A DNA stretch of 33,166 nt, from NCBI GenBank assembly GCA_030685025.1, contig JAUXWC010000317.1, positions 1 to 33,166 of the forward strand, in the 5' to 3' direction. Positions 1-8,306 of this stretch are shown in pieces. The notes under the pieces were generated by a model that was given only the letters and a program-made list of their open reading frames with translations, searched no databases and had not been told where the DNA came from. How positions within the stretch are numbered: position 1 is the stretch's first letter; each line of letters starts with the position of its first letter. Position numbers and translations under genes: made by a program. This stretch comes from Rhodoferax sp. GTDB taxonomy: Bacteria; Pseudomonadota; Gammaproteobacteria; Burkholderiales; Burkholderiaceae_C.

Positions 1-482
1 CCGGCCATGACCACGGCCCGGCGTCGGCGCCCGGGGGCGCCTCCGCGCTGCCACGCTTCAGCGCCGAATCCGACGACTTTGAGTTGGTCGGTGTGCTCAA
101 TGGGCAACAACTCACGCTGTACCTTGATCGGGCAACGGACAACAGCCCGGTTAAAGACGCCAAGCTTGAGCTTGAAATCGGCGGCGCCAAAGTTGCGGTC
201 AAGGCGCGCGGTGAAGGCGAATTCGAGGCCACGCTGGCGCAGGCCCTCAAGCCCGGCGTCGTCAGCGTGACGGCGAGCGTGGTGGCGGGTGCGCAAAGTG
301 ACTTGCTGGCTGGCGATTGGGAGATTCCCGCCAACACCCGCACTGACGCGAACCCAGGCCGCCAAGCCTGGAAGACCTACGGTGCCTGGGGCGCCGGCGG
401 CTTGTTGACGCTGGCCTTGCTGGGGTGGGGTATCACACGGGCGCGCGCCAGTCGCCTCAACGCCATCGGTGGTGCGTCATGA
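1..482 (+). CDS. Membrane-anchored periplasmic protein of RND efflux operon, 5' partial
   Basis: The reading frame is open from the left edge (frame starting at base 3), so the N-terminus lies outside the window. The visible part begins with a His-rich stretch (GHDHG), followed by a beta-rich domain of about 90 residues (FELVGVLNGQQLTLYLDR onward) that resembles a carboxypeptidase-like or Ig-like fold. It ends with one transmembrane helix (GAGGLLTLALLGWGI) and a short basic tail. I know similar proteins next to heavy-metal RND adaptors, but no function is established for them. The stop codon overlaps the adaptor start as ATGA (479-482), so translation is probably coupled. Role in metal efflux is inferred from position and the His-rich segment only. 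Confidence 0.7.
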   Translation, partial: GHDHGPASAPGGASALPRFSAESDDFELVGVLNGQQLTLYLDRATDNSPVKDAKLELEIGGAKVAVKARGEGEFEATLAQALKPGVVSVTASVVAGAQSDLLAGDWEIPANTRTDANPGRQAWKTYGAWGAGGLLTLALLGWGITRARASRLNAIGGAS

Positions 483-1612
483 TGGCGCGCCTTTGGATCG
501 CCGCGAGCCCGTGCGTGCTTGGTGCCGCGCTGCTGGGCTTAAGCGCGCCCGCCTGGGCGGGACCGGGCCACGATGGTGGTCACGATGGGCCTGAAGCCAC
601 GCTGTCGGCCAACAGCAACAACCCCAAACGCTTGCCCGACGGCAGCGTGTTTCTACCCAAACCGGCGCAGCGCCAGATTGGTGTGCGCACCACGCCGGTG
701 CTGGGCGGCGAACTGCCACGCTCGTTGGAGTTGGCGGGCAGGGTGGTGATGGACCCCAACGCCGGCGGCAAGGTGCAGGCCCTGGTGGCGGGGCGCATCG
801 AGCCCGGCCCGCGCGGCTTGCTCAGCATTGGCGAGACGGTTAAGAAGGGCGAGGTGCTGGCCTATGTCGTCCCAAGCAGCGGCGCCATCGAGCGCTCCAA
901 CCAGGCTGCGCAGTTGGCTGAGTTGCGCGCCGCCAGGCTGCTGGCCGAGCAGCGGCTGGCGCGGCTGAAAGAACTGGCCGACACCGTGCCGCGCAAGGAC
1001 ATCGAGGCCGCCAGCAGCGAAGTGGGCAGCCTGGCCGAGCGGGTGGCCGCCTTGACCGGCGGTCTAAGCAACCGCGATGCGCTGGTGGCGCCAGTGTCCG
1101 GCGTGATTGCGTCGAGCCACGTCGTGGCCGGGCAGGTGGTGGACGCGCGCGAATTGGCGTTTGAAGTGGTGGACCCCCAGCGCCTGCGCGTCGAGGCGCT
1201 GGCTTATGACGTGGAGCTGGCCAGCGACGTTGCCAGCGCCACGCTGGTGGTGGGGACCGAGCGTCTGCCGCTGAGTTTTGTGGGTGCCGCGCGCAGCCTG
1301 CGCGAGCAGGCCTTGCCGATGGTGTTTCGCGCCGAGGGCCCGGCCTTGTCCAAGCTGGCGGTGGGGCAACCCGTGAAAGTGTTTGTGCAAACCAGCAGCC
1401 GCGTGCGGGGTCTGCGCGTGCCGGCTTCCGCCCTGATGAAGAACCCGGCCAACGAGACCATTGTTTGGGTCAAGATCGCGCCCGAGCGTTTTGCGCCGCG
1501 CACGGTCACGCTGGCGCCGCTCGATGGTGTCTCGGTGGTGGTGACCTCGGGGCTGAAGGCCGGCGAGCGCGTCGCCACCCAAGGCGCCACGCTGATCAAC
1601 CAAATCCGTTAA
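479..1612 (+). CDS. Efflux RND transporter periplasmic adaptor subunit (HlyD/CzcB/CusB family)
   Basis: This 377-residue protein is the membrane-fusion subunit that links an inner-membrane RND pump to an outer-membrane channel. A signal peptide ends near residue 27 (LSAPAWA) and is followed by a His-rich mature N-terminus (GPGHDGGHDG). Next come a barrel-sandwich/lipoyl half (residues about 87-130, GRIEPGPRG), a short alpha-hairpin (about 135-198), the second lipoyl half (ALVAPVSGVIASSHVVAGQVV, about 201-221) and beta-barrel and membrane-proximal domains to the end. I chose the start at 479 because it opens directly into the signal peptide and makes an ATGA overlap with the upstream gene; a second ATG follows at 482. 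It lies 13 bp before the RND pump. No outer-membrane channel gene is visible in this operon; it may lie to the left. Metal specificity cannot be read from the sequence. Confidence 0.88.
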   Translation: MMARLWIAASPCVLGAALLGLSAPAWAGPGHDGGHDGPEATLSANSNNPKRLPDGSVFLPKPAQRQIGVRTTPVLGGELPRSLELAGRVVMDPNAGGKVQALVAGRIEPGPRGLLSIGETVKKGEVLAYVVPSSGAIERSNQAAQLAELRAARLLAEQRLARLKELADTVPRKDIEAASSEVGSLAERVAALTGGLSNRDALVAPVSGVIASSHVVAGQVVDARELAFEVVDPQRLRVEALAYDVELASDVASATLVVGTERLPLSFVGAARSLREQALPMVFRAEGPALSKLAVGQPVKVFVQTSSRVRGLRVPASALMKNPANETIVWVKIAPERFAPRTVTLAPLDGVSVVVTSGLKAGERVATQGATLINQIR

Positions 1613-1625
1613 CGGGAGCCACCGC

Positions 1626-4600
1626 ATGTTCAAGTGGTTACTCGACAGCAGCCTGGCCAACCGCCTGCTGGTGATCATCGCCAGCTTGGTGCTGATGGCT
1701 TATGGCGCGTTCACGCTGACGCGCACCCCGGTCGATGTGTTCCCGGACCTCAACAAACCCACCGTCACGGTGATCACGGAGGCCGGTGGCATGGCCGCCG
1801 AGGAGGTTGAGCAGCTCATCACCTTCCCGTTGGAAACCGCGATGAACGGCCTGCCCGGCGTGGAAACGGTACGCTCGGCCTCCAGCGCCGGTCTGTCCTT
1901 CATCTACGTCACCTTCAACTGGAACACCGAAATCTTTCGCGCCCGCCAGATGGTGAGCGAGCGCCTGTCCTCGATGGAAGAAGGCCTGCCCCAAGGCACG
2001 GTGCCGACCATGGGGCCGATCAGCTCAATCATGGGCGAGATCCTGCAGATCGCGATTCCGATCGACACCGCCAAGGTTTCTTCCATGCAAGTGCGCGAGT
2101 ACGCCGACTGGGTGCTGCGCCCGCGTCTGCTGGCGATTGCCGGTGTGGCGCAGGTGGTGCCAATCGGTGGCGAGGTGCGCCAGTTTCAGGTGCAGCCCAA
2201 TACCGTGCGCATGGCCGAGCTGGGCATCAGCCACGAGCAGCTCGAAGGCGCGCTCAAGGGCTACTCCAGCAACACCTCAGGTGGCTTCCTGGAGCTCAAT
2301 GGGCGCGAATACCTGATCCGCAACCTGGGCCGGACCTCGAATCTGGATGACCTGAGGAATCTGGCGCTCACCGCGCGCGACGGTCAGCCGATCCTGCTGC
2401 GGCAAATCGCTGAGGTGACCTTTGCTGCGGCCATCAAGCGCGGTGACGCCGGTTTTGAAGGCAAACCGGCCGTGATTCTGAGCATCCAGAAGCAACCTGC
2501 CGCCGACACCTTGGCCTTGACCCGCACCATTGAGGTTGCACTGAGCGAGATGCAAAAATCCTTGCCGCTCGGCATGAACCAGCCGATGGTGACGTTCCGC
2601 CAGGCCAGCTTCATCGAGGCCTCGATCACCACGCTGCAAGGCAAGCTGATCGGCGCCTCGGTGTTTGTCGCCGTGATCCTGTTCCTCTTCCTCGGCACGC
2701 TACGGCCGACCATCATCGCCCTGACCGCCATTCCGGTGTCGATCTTCACGACGGCGCTGGTGTTCAAGTATTTCGGCATGTCGATCAACACCATGACGCT
2801 GGGCGGCCTGGCCATCGCCATTGGCGCGCTGGTCGACGACGCCGTGGTCGGGGTCGAGAACGTGCTGCGCCGACTCAAGGAAGACCGCGCCAAGCACCCC
2901 GAACACCGGCTGCACCCGATCGAGGTGGTGGCGCGCGCCACCATGGAGGTGCGCTCGGCCATTCTCTATGCCACAGCCATCATCGTGCTGGTGTTCCTGC
3001 CCTTGTTTGCCTTGCCGGGCATGGAGGGGCGCCTGTTCGTGCCGCTGGGCATCGCCTTCATTGTCTCGATACTGGCCTCCCTGCTGGTGTCGGTGACAGT
3101 CACGCCGGTGCTCTCGTTCTACCTGCTGCCGCGCATGAAGTCGCTCGATCACGACGACACCAAACTGCTGGCCTGGCTCAAGGCGGGCTACCACCGCAGC
3201 CTGCGGTCTGTGCTGGAGCGGCCCAAAGCGGTGCTGGCGGCGGTCGCGCTGGCGGTACTGGTGGCGGTGGCAGCCGTGCCTTTTTTCCCCAGAACCTTTT
3301 TGCCGCCGTTCAACGAGGGCACGCTGGTGATTGGCCTGCGCCTGAACCCGGGCGTGACCCTGACCGAGTCTTCCGCCCTGGCTCGCCAGGCCGAGGTGCT
3401 GGTCCGGCAAGTACCCGAGGTCACGCACGTCGGGCGCCGCAGCGGCCGGGCCGAACTGGACGAACACGCCGAAGGGGTTCACGTCAGCGAACTCGATGTC
3501 GGCTTGAAACCGGCCGCCGAGCTGACGCGCCCGATGGACGCAATTTCGGCCGACATCCGCTCCCGGCTGGTCAACCTGCCGGCCTCGATTGCGATCGGTC
3601 AGCCGATCTCGCACCGCATCGACCACATGCTGTCGGGCGTGCGCTCGCAGATCGCCATCAAGATCTTCGGGGAAGACCTGGATACCTTGCGCGGCCAGGC
3701 CGATGTGCTGCGCAGCAAGCTGGCCGACATCCCCGGCCTGGCCGACCTGGAGATCGAGAAACAGGTGCTGGCGCCGCAGATCCAGGTGCGCATCGACTAC
3801 GCGGCGGCGGCCCAATACGGCGTGCCGACACCGCAGATACTGCGCACGCTGCAAAACCTGGTTGAAGGCGAGAAGATCACGCAGATCGTCGAAGGCGGGC
3901 GACGCTTCGCGCTGGTGGTGCGGCTGCCGGAGTCGGCACGCTCGGTGGAGGGCTTGGGGCGGATCCTGATCGAGACCCCGAACGGGCGCATTCCGCTGTC
4001 CAAGGTGGCCAGCATCGAAGACAGCGACGGCCCCAATCAGATCAGCCGTGACGACGGCAAGCGGCGCATCGTGCTGTCGGCCAACACCCAGGGCCGCGCG
4101 CTGTCGGACGTGATCGAGGACATCCGCGGTGTGGTGGCCCAGAGCAAGCTGCCCGAGGGCTACTTCATCACGCTGGGCGGGCAGTTCCAGGCCCAGGAAG
4201 AAGCCTCGCGGCTGATCGGGCTGCTGTCCATCGTTTCGCTGGTGCTGATGTTCGTGGTGCTGTACAGCCGCTACAAGTCGGCCGTCTTGTCGGTGCTGAT
4301 CATGGTCAACATTCCGCTGGCGCTGATCGGCGCCGTGTTCGGGCTGTGGATTTCGGGGCAGCCGCTGTCGGTGGCGGCCTTGGTCGGCTTCGTCACGCTG
4401 GCCGGCATCTCGGTGCGCAACGGCATCCTGATGGTCAGCCACTACATCAACCTGATGCGTTTCGAGGGCGAGAACTTCGACCACAAGATGATCGTGCGCG
4501 GCTCGCTGGAACGCCTCGCCCCCTTGTTGATGACGGCGCTGGTCACCGCCTTCGCGCTGGCGCCTTTGCTGTTCGAGGCCGAGCGCCCCGGCACCGAAAT

Positions 4601-4745
4601 CCTGCACCCGGTGGCGGTGGTGATCTTCTCCGGCCTGATTGGTTCGACCCTGCTCGACACCTTTCTCACGCCCGTCATGTTCTGGCTGTTCGGTCGCAAG
4701 GACGCCGAGCGGCTGCTGGGCGACAAGAACGCCGAGGCCTTTTAA
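1626..4745 (+). CDS. Heavy-metal efflux RND permease (HME family, CzcA/CusA-like)
   Basis: This 1039-residue proton-driven inner-membrane pump has the full RND length. TM1 (about residues 12-30) is followed by the family motif TPVDVFPDL, two large periplasmic loops and clusters of six and five further helices. TM4 reads AIAIGALVDDAVVGVEN, with D404, D405 and E411 as probable proton-relay residues. CzcA-type pumps have DFGxxxDG here and CusA-type pumps AIGxxxDA, so this is a third subtype (close to what Nies called HME3; substrate not assigned). The Met triad of CusA is not conserved: the segment after NEGTL reads VIGL instead of LLFM. An SD-like GGGAG (1614-1618) precedes the ATG. It forms an operon with the adaptor upstream and the small periplasmic protein downstream. 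Confidence 0.92.
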   Translation: MFKWLLDSSLANRLLVIIASLVLMAYGAFTLTRTPVDVFPDLNKPTVTVITEAGGMAAEEVEQLITFPLETAMNGLPGVETVRSASSAGLSFIYVTFNWNTEIFRARQMVSERLSSMEEGLPQGTVPTMGPISSIMGEILQIAIPIDTAKVSSMQVREYADWVLRPRLLAIAGVAQVVPIGGEVRQFQVQPNTVRMAELGISHEQLEGALKGYSSNTSGGFLELNGREYLIRNLGRTSNLDDLRNLALTARDGQPILLRQIAEVTFAAAIKRGDAGFEGKPAVILSIQKQPAADTLALTRTIEVALSEMQKSLPLGMNQPMVTFRQASFIEASITTLQGKLIGASVFVAVILFLFLGTLRPTIIALTAIPVSIFTTALVFKYFGMSINTMTLGGLAIAIGALVDDAVVGVENVLRRLKEDRAKHPEHRLHPIEVVARATMEVRSAILYATAIIVLVFLPLFALPGMEGRLFVPLGIAFIVSILASLLVSVTVTPVLSFYLLPRMKSLDHDDTKLLAWLKAGYHRSLRSVLERPKAVLAAVALAVLVAVAAVPFFPRTFLPPFNEGTLVIGLRLNPGVTLTESSALARQAEVLVRQVPEVTHVGRRSGRAELDEHAEGVHVSELDVGLKPAAELTRPMDAISADIRSRLVNLPASIAIGQPISHRIDHMLSGVRSQIAIKIFGEDLDTLRGQADVLRSKLADIPGLADLEIEKQVLAPQIQVRIDYAAAAQYGVPTPQILRTLQNLVEGEKITQIVEGGRRFALVVRLPESARSVEGLGRILIETPNGRIPLSKVASIEDSDGPNQISRDDGKRRIVLSANTQGRALSDVIEDIRGVVAQSKLPEGYFITLGGQFQAQEEASRLIGLLSIVSLVLMFVVLYSRYKSAVLSVLIMVNIPLALIGAVFGLWISGQPLSVAALVGFVTLAGISVRNGILMVSHYINLMRFEGENFDHKMIVRGSLERLAPLLMTALVTAFALAPLLFEAERPGTEILHPVAVVIFSGLIGSTLLDTFLTPVMFWLFGRKDAERLLGDKNAEAF

Positions 4746-4802
4746 ACTATCCACTGTCCCTTTGATTCTCCAACTCCTCTTTAACCCGCAAAAGGAAACT
4801 TC

Positions 4803-5180
4803 ATGAAGCTCGCTCAACTCATCGCCGCGCTGGTGCTGGCCGCCACTGGCACCGCATTCGCGGCGGAAGACCATAGCCACCCAACCAAGCCGCTGCAGGG
4901 CGGCGTGGTGGTGGTGGTCAAGGACATCGAATACGAACTGGTTGCCAAGCCCGATGCCCTGCAATTGCACCTGCGCGATCACGGCAAGCCGGTCGATGTG
5001 AGCAAGGGCAGCGCCAAGCTCACTCTGCTCGCCGGTACGGAGAAGCAGGAGGTCGAACTCAAGCCCGCCGGTGACAAGCTCGAAGCCAAGGGCAGCTTCA
5101 AGGTCGGCGCCAACACCAAGGTGGTGGCGATCGTTTCGCTGGCCGGCAAGTCGTCCACCGCGCGCTTCGTGCTGAAGTGA
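4803..5180 (+). CDS. Small periplasmic protein of RND operon, function unknown
   Basis: This 125-residue protein has a clear signal peptide (MKLAQLIAALVLAATGTAFA) and a His-containing mature N-terminus (EDHSHP). The remainder is a predicted all-beta domain rich in alternating Val/Lys residues and has no cysteine. The start has a good ribosome site (AAAAGGAA just upstream of the ATG). It lies 57 bp after the RND pump gene, on the same strand. I know it only as a conserved hypothetical type in heavy-metal RND operons; a role as a periplasmic metal carrier or sensor is inferred from the location and the HSH motif. Confidence 0.7.
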   Translation: MKLAQLIAALVLAATGTAFAAEDHSHPTKPLQGGVVVVVKDIEYELVAKPDALQLHLRDHGKPVDVSKGSAKLTLLAGTEKQEVELKPAGDKLEAKGSFKVGANTKVVAIVSLAGKSSTARFVLK

Positions 5181-5207
5181 AGTGTCCGCACCCGTCGCTC
5201 AGGCTAT

Positions 5208-5261
5208 GTCATCCCGGACTCGATCCGGGATCCATGGATTGCGGGTCAAGCCTGCAATGAC
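5208..5261. repeat. REP-like imperfect palindromic element
   Basis: The segment opens with GTCATCCCGG and closes with GCAATGAC, so its ends are inverted copies (GTCAT/ATGAC). An inner stem, CCCGGActcgaTCCGGG, lies in the left half. This layout matches dispersed extragenic palindromes seen in many proteobacterial genomes. It could act as a transcript 3' stabiliser or weak terminator after the RND operon; that is inference. Confidence 0.55.
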
Positions 5262-5309
5262 CAAGCCGTATTGGCACGTGTGACTGGGTGTTTTGAAAGC
5301 TGGAAGTAT

Positions 5310-5351
5310 GTCTAGTCAGTTGAGGACAGAGCCAAAGGTCTGTCCCGCAAG
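5310..5351 (-). repeat. Copy of dispersed 38-45 bp repeat (reverse orientation)
   Basis: Read on the minus strand this is CTTGCGGGACAGAC, then GGCTCTGTCCTCAACTG and AGAC. It matches three tandem plus-strand copies at 10838-10977. Within each copy GGGACAG and CTGTCC form an inverted pair, so the unit can fold as a hairpin. It sits just upstream of the DUF411 gene and its ribosome site. Confidence 0.75.
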
Positions 5352-5367
5352 GTATCAGGAGAACGTG

Positions 5368-5832
5368 ATGTCAAAGACCATTGAACTCAGTCGCCGCAGC
5401 TTGTTGGCCGCGGCTTGTCTGCTGCCGCTCTCGGGCGTCTGGGCGGCGCCGACCCCCGCCTTGATGGAAGTCTGGAAAGACGCCAACTGCGGCTGCTGCA
5501 AGGACTGGATCGCGCTGGTCGAGCAAGCCGGCTTTACCGTGCGCGTGTTTGACACCGGCAACAACGGTCCGCGCGCCAAGTTGGGGCTACCGGCCAAGTT
5601 GGGCTCGTGCCACACTGCCCGCATCGGTGGTTATGTCATTGAGGGCCACGTACCGGTGCGCGAGATCCAGCGCCTGCTGCGCGAGAAACCCAAGGCGCTG
5701 GGTTTGGCAGTGCCTGGCATGCCGGTGGGTTCGCCGGGCATGGATGGGCCGGCCTACCATGGCCGCAAAGACCCCTATTCGGTCTTGTTGGTGCAGCCTG
5801 ACGGCGGCACCTCCGTGTACCAAGCGTACTGA
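5368..5832 (+). CDS. DUF411 domain-containing periplasmic metal-binding protein
   Basis: This 154-residue protein begins with a twin-arginine-like export signal (SRRSLLAAACLLPLSGVWA), then the DUF411 domain opening with MEVWKDANCGCCKDW. Likely metal ligands are C41, C43 and C44, then C81-H82 and H94, plus Met residues near the C-terminus (PGMPVGSPGM). DUF411 proteins are usual members of copper and silver resistance clusters; the exact biochemistry is not settled. The start was set at 5368 because the Tat-like signal begins there and an AGGAGA site (5357-5362) lies 5 bp upstream; a longer frame from 5293 would run through the repeat. It is first in a run of co-directional copper genes, 15 bp before the cupredoxin subunit. 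Confidence 0.85.
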   Translation: MSKTIELSRRSLLAAACLLPLSGVWAAPTPALMEVWKDANCGCCKDWIALVEQAGFTVRVFDTGNNGPRAKLGLPAKLGSCHTARIGGYVIEGHVPVREIQRLLREKPKALGLAVPGMPVGSPGMDGPAYHGRKDPYSVLLVQPDGGTSVYQAY

Positions 5833-5847
5833 TGATCGAGACCAGAT

Positions 5848-6639
5848 ATGAACGACGCTAAACACTTCACGACCCGGCGCGCCTTCGTTGCCGCCAGCGG
5901 CTTTGGCGGTATCAGCTTGTACGGTCTGTGGGCTGCCTACGGTGCGGCACCGGGGCCTTTGGCCTTATTGGGAGTGGATCGTCCCAACGGCGTCGCGCAT
6001 GCTCACGAGGTTGCCGCGTCGGCACCGACTGGTGGTCATGGTGGTCACGGCGGCGGCGGCGCCGCCGGCCCGACTGCCGAGGAGTTCAGCCGCATGACGG
6101 CGGAGTTCATCGAACGCTTTCGCATGCCAGACGGCAGCGTCTATCCACGTCGACTGCCGGCCTCATCGGCAGACCACCACGATGGCCACGACGGGCACGA
6201 CATGACCCCGGCCGCGCCGGTCTCCCGGAATGTGGCCATGCCAGCCGATCCCCATGCCGGGCACGGCGCCGTGCCCGGTGCGGCAACGGTTGTGCCGGAC
6301 GCCCATGCGCACGGCCAAACCCCGCTCGACCATGCCCCAGGTGCACCTGCCGATGGCTCGCCGATTGAGGTTTTGATGACCGCGGGAAAGTGGTACTACC
6401 TGCCCAACGTGCTGCGGCTGGACGTGGGTCAAGCCTATCGTTTCAAGATGATGGCACTTGACGTTTCCCATGGCGCCTCGATCCAGTTCGGCAAGGGCGG
6501 GCGGATGATGCGCTTGCAGCCCGGTCGGCTCGGCGAGTCCGAACTCACTTTCCAACGGCCTGGCCGTTACCTGATGCACTGCACGGTCTACTGCGGTCAA
6601 GCGCACGACCTGATGCAAGCAACGATTGAGGTGGTCTGA
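5848..6639 (+). CDS. CuA-type cupredoxin, cytochrome oxidase subunit II-like, with His-rich linker
   Basis: This 263-residue exported protein has a Tat-like start (TTRRAFVAASGFG) whose hydrophobic stretch (about 14-33) could also be a membrane anchor. A long low-complexity linker (about 50-165) carries thirteen His residues (GGHGGHGGGG, DHHDGHDGHD). The C-terminal cupredoxin domain keeps the complete dinuclear CuA ligand set: H208 (DVSH) and the CxxxCxxxHxxM motif C245, C249, H253, M256. The Glu/Gln that normally lies between the two cysteines is V247. The stop codon and the ATG of the subunit I-like gene are 2 bp apart, which argues for a complex. It probably passes electrons to the neighbouring heme subunit. 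The His-rich linker suggests copper binding, which ordinary COX2 lacks. Confidence 0.82.
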   Translation: MNDAKHFTTRRAFVAASGFGGISLYGLWAAYGAAPGPLALLGVDRPNGVAHAHEVAASAPTGGHGGHGGGGAAGPTAEEFSRMTAEFIERFRMPDGSVYPRRLPASSADHHDGHDGHDMTPAAPVSRNVAMPADPHAGHGAVPGAATVVPDAHAHGQTPLDHAPGAPADGSPIEVLMTAGKWYYLPNVLRLDVGQAYRFKMMALDVSHGASIQFGKGGRMMRLQPGRLGESELTFQRPGRYLMHCTVYCGQAHDLMQATIEVV

Positions 6640-6641
6640 CC

Positions 6642-8306
6642 ATGACACACACAGCAAGTTCGGTGGAACGTCTTGCCAGCCTTCCTGCCTCGGATCGCCG
6701 CCTGCTCAAAAGCATGGCAGCGATCGCCCTGGCCGCCTTGGTATTGGGCGTATTGGCGGGTCTGGCAACCGCCTTGGTGCGCGGCGGCATGCTCGATGTC
6801 AATCTGAATGCGGGCTACCGTTTTCTGACCGTGCACGGGGTCAGCATTTTCTTCTATTGGCTCTTTACTGCGCAGGCGGCATTGTTGCTTGGCTTTGCCG
6901 CGACCGAATACGACGGTGGGCTGGCCTGGCCACGGTTGGCCTGGGGTGGCTTTGCACTGATGCTGGTGGGTTTCGGCTTAAGCATGGGTGGCTCGTTCAC
7001 AGGTACGCCGCTGCTCTACAACGGCGCGCCTGAGTTGGTCGGCGACAACCCGGGTGATCTGCTCCTGTTCAATCTGGGCTATCTGGCGCTAGGCGTGGGC
7101 TTGATGGTGTTGCCGATTTGCGCGATTGTTACGTTGCTGCGTCCGCGCTGGCGGGGTCAACAAGAGCGCCTGAGCGCATTGGGTTTCGCCCTGTTTGCCT
7201 GGGCGGGGTTTTTGGTCGTGACCGGTTTCGCCGCCCTCTACACCTTCACCCCCGGCGTGTTGTGGGCGCTGGGTGTTGGACCGTTTCCGGCCAGTCACGG
7301 CACGCGCTGGCACATTGTGTTCCACAACATGCACTACCTGCCCCTCATGGCAACGGTCATCCTCTGGTACGTGCTGATGCAAACTCTCACGGGGGTCAAG
7401 TCGGTGTTTGGCGAGCGCTTCTCGAAGATTGTGTTTTCGATGTACCTGGTGTTCGTGCCGCCGACCTCGCTTTACCACATGTTTCTGGAGCCTGACCTGC
7501 CCAAAGTAGTGCAAGTGGCTGGGTCGATGTTGTCGCTGTTCGTCAGCGTGCCCACGCTGACGGCCTTCCTCATCATCGTGGCTTCGCTTGAAGTACACGC
7601 CCGCGCCCAGGGTGGCCGTGGTTTGTTTGGCTGGATCCGCCTGCTGCCGTGGCGCAACCCGGCGATGGCAGCGATGGGTGTTGCCGCGCTGAGCATGGGT
7701 TTGGGGTTGGTGTTCGCCTTCGTGCTGATCCAGGGTCAACTCGCGCCGCTGCTCTCGGATACCTTTTTTGTGCCGGGTTACTTCCATTTCTTCACGGTCG
7801 GAACGGTGAGCCTGACCTTGCTGGCGGCGCTGTCGGTGGTCTTGCCCGCGATCGGCGGGCGAGCACTTTGGCGGCCCGAACTGTTGCGCTGGATGCCCTG
7901 GCTGGCCTTGGTCGGATTGCTCGTGTTTGGCGCGGCCGGCATCACGGCAGGTTACCTGGGGGTGCCGCGTCGCGTGATGGATGTCTCGTACCAGCAGCAG
8001 GCACCAGCCCTGTGGCAGGGTTTGATGATGGCCGTGGCCATTGGCGGTGCGATCATGGCGACCGCGCTGACCGTTTTCGCCACCGGTATTGCCGCGTCGT
8101 TGTGGCCCACGCGCCAAACCGCCCCGCTGTCGGCGGGTGTGACCGTGTCGTGGGGTGGCGCTACAGTGCAAGCCGGCCTCGGTGCATGGGTCGGGCCGGT
8201 CTCGGTGCTGGTCATCGTGGCCGCCATGTACGTGTTTTCGGCCGTCGGTTTCGAAATGATGCAGGCTTTGCCGCTCACGGCGGTCGGCGGCAGCGCTGGT
8301 CACTAG
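6642..8306 (+). CDS. ba3-like heme-copper oxidase subunit I with altered active-site ligands
   Basis: This 554-residue polytopic membrane protein has about 13-14 helices. It resembles B-family (ba3) subunit I: the stretch GGRGLFGWIRLLPW (about 324-337) and SLEVHAR before it match that family closely. The low-spin heme ligands are kept, H65 in helix II (TVHG) and H382 in helix X (YFH). The helix VI His-Tyr pair is present as H228 and Y232 (HNMHY). In helix VII the usual HH pair is Y278-H279, and in helix X the usual HxH is Y380-F-H382. So one CuB ligand and the proximal ligand of the high-spin heme are both Tyr. Normal oxygen reduction is doubtful. The gene is coupled to the CuA subunit. Its stop codon TAG (8304-8306) is rebuilt by the IS630 insertion. 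Confidence 0.85.
   Translation: MTHTASSVERLASLPASDRRLLKSMAAIALAALVLGVLAGLATALVRGGMLDVNLNAGYRFLTVHGVSIFFYWLFTAQAALLLGFAATEYDGGLAWPRLAWGGFALMLVGFGLSMGGSFTGTPLLYNGAPELVGDNPGDLLLFNLGYLALGVGLMVLPICAIVTLLRPRWRGQQERLSALGFALFAWAGFLVVTGFAALYTFTPGVLWALGVGPFPASHGTRWHIVFHNMHYLPLMATVILWYVLMQTLTGVKSVFGERFSKIVFSMYLVFVPPTSLYHMFLEPDLPKVVQVAGSMLSLFVSVPTLTAFLIIVASLEVHARAQGGRGLFGWIRLLPWRNPAMAAMGVAALSMGLGLVFAFVLIQGQLAPLLSDTFFVPGYFHFFTVGTVSLTLLAALSVVLPAIGGRALWRPELLRWMPWLALVGLLVFGAAGITAGYLGVPRRVMDVSYQQQAPALWQGLMMAVAIGGAIMATALTVFATGIAASLWPTRQTAPLSAGVTVSWGGATVQAGLGAWVGPVSVLVIVAAMYVFSAVGFEMMQALPLTAVGGSAGH

Noticed and set aside
2700-4982. A 760-codon open frame on the minus strand opposite the first RND pump gene.
   Set aside because: It lies antisense to a well-conserved pump gene, its product is rich in His/Gln/Arg with no domain, and it is the usual shadow of GC-rich codon use.
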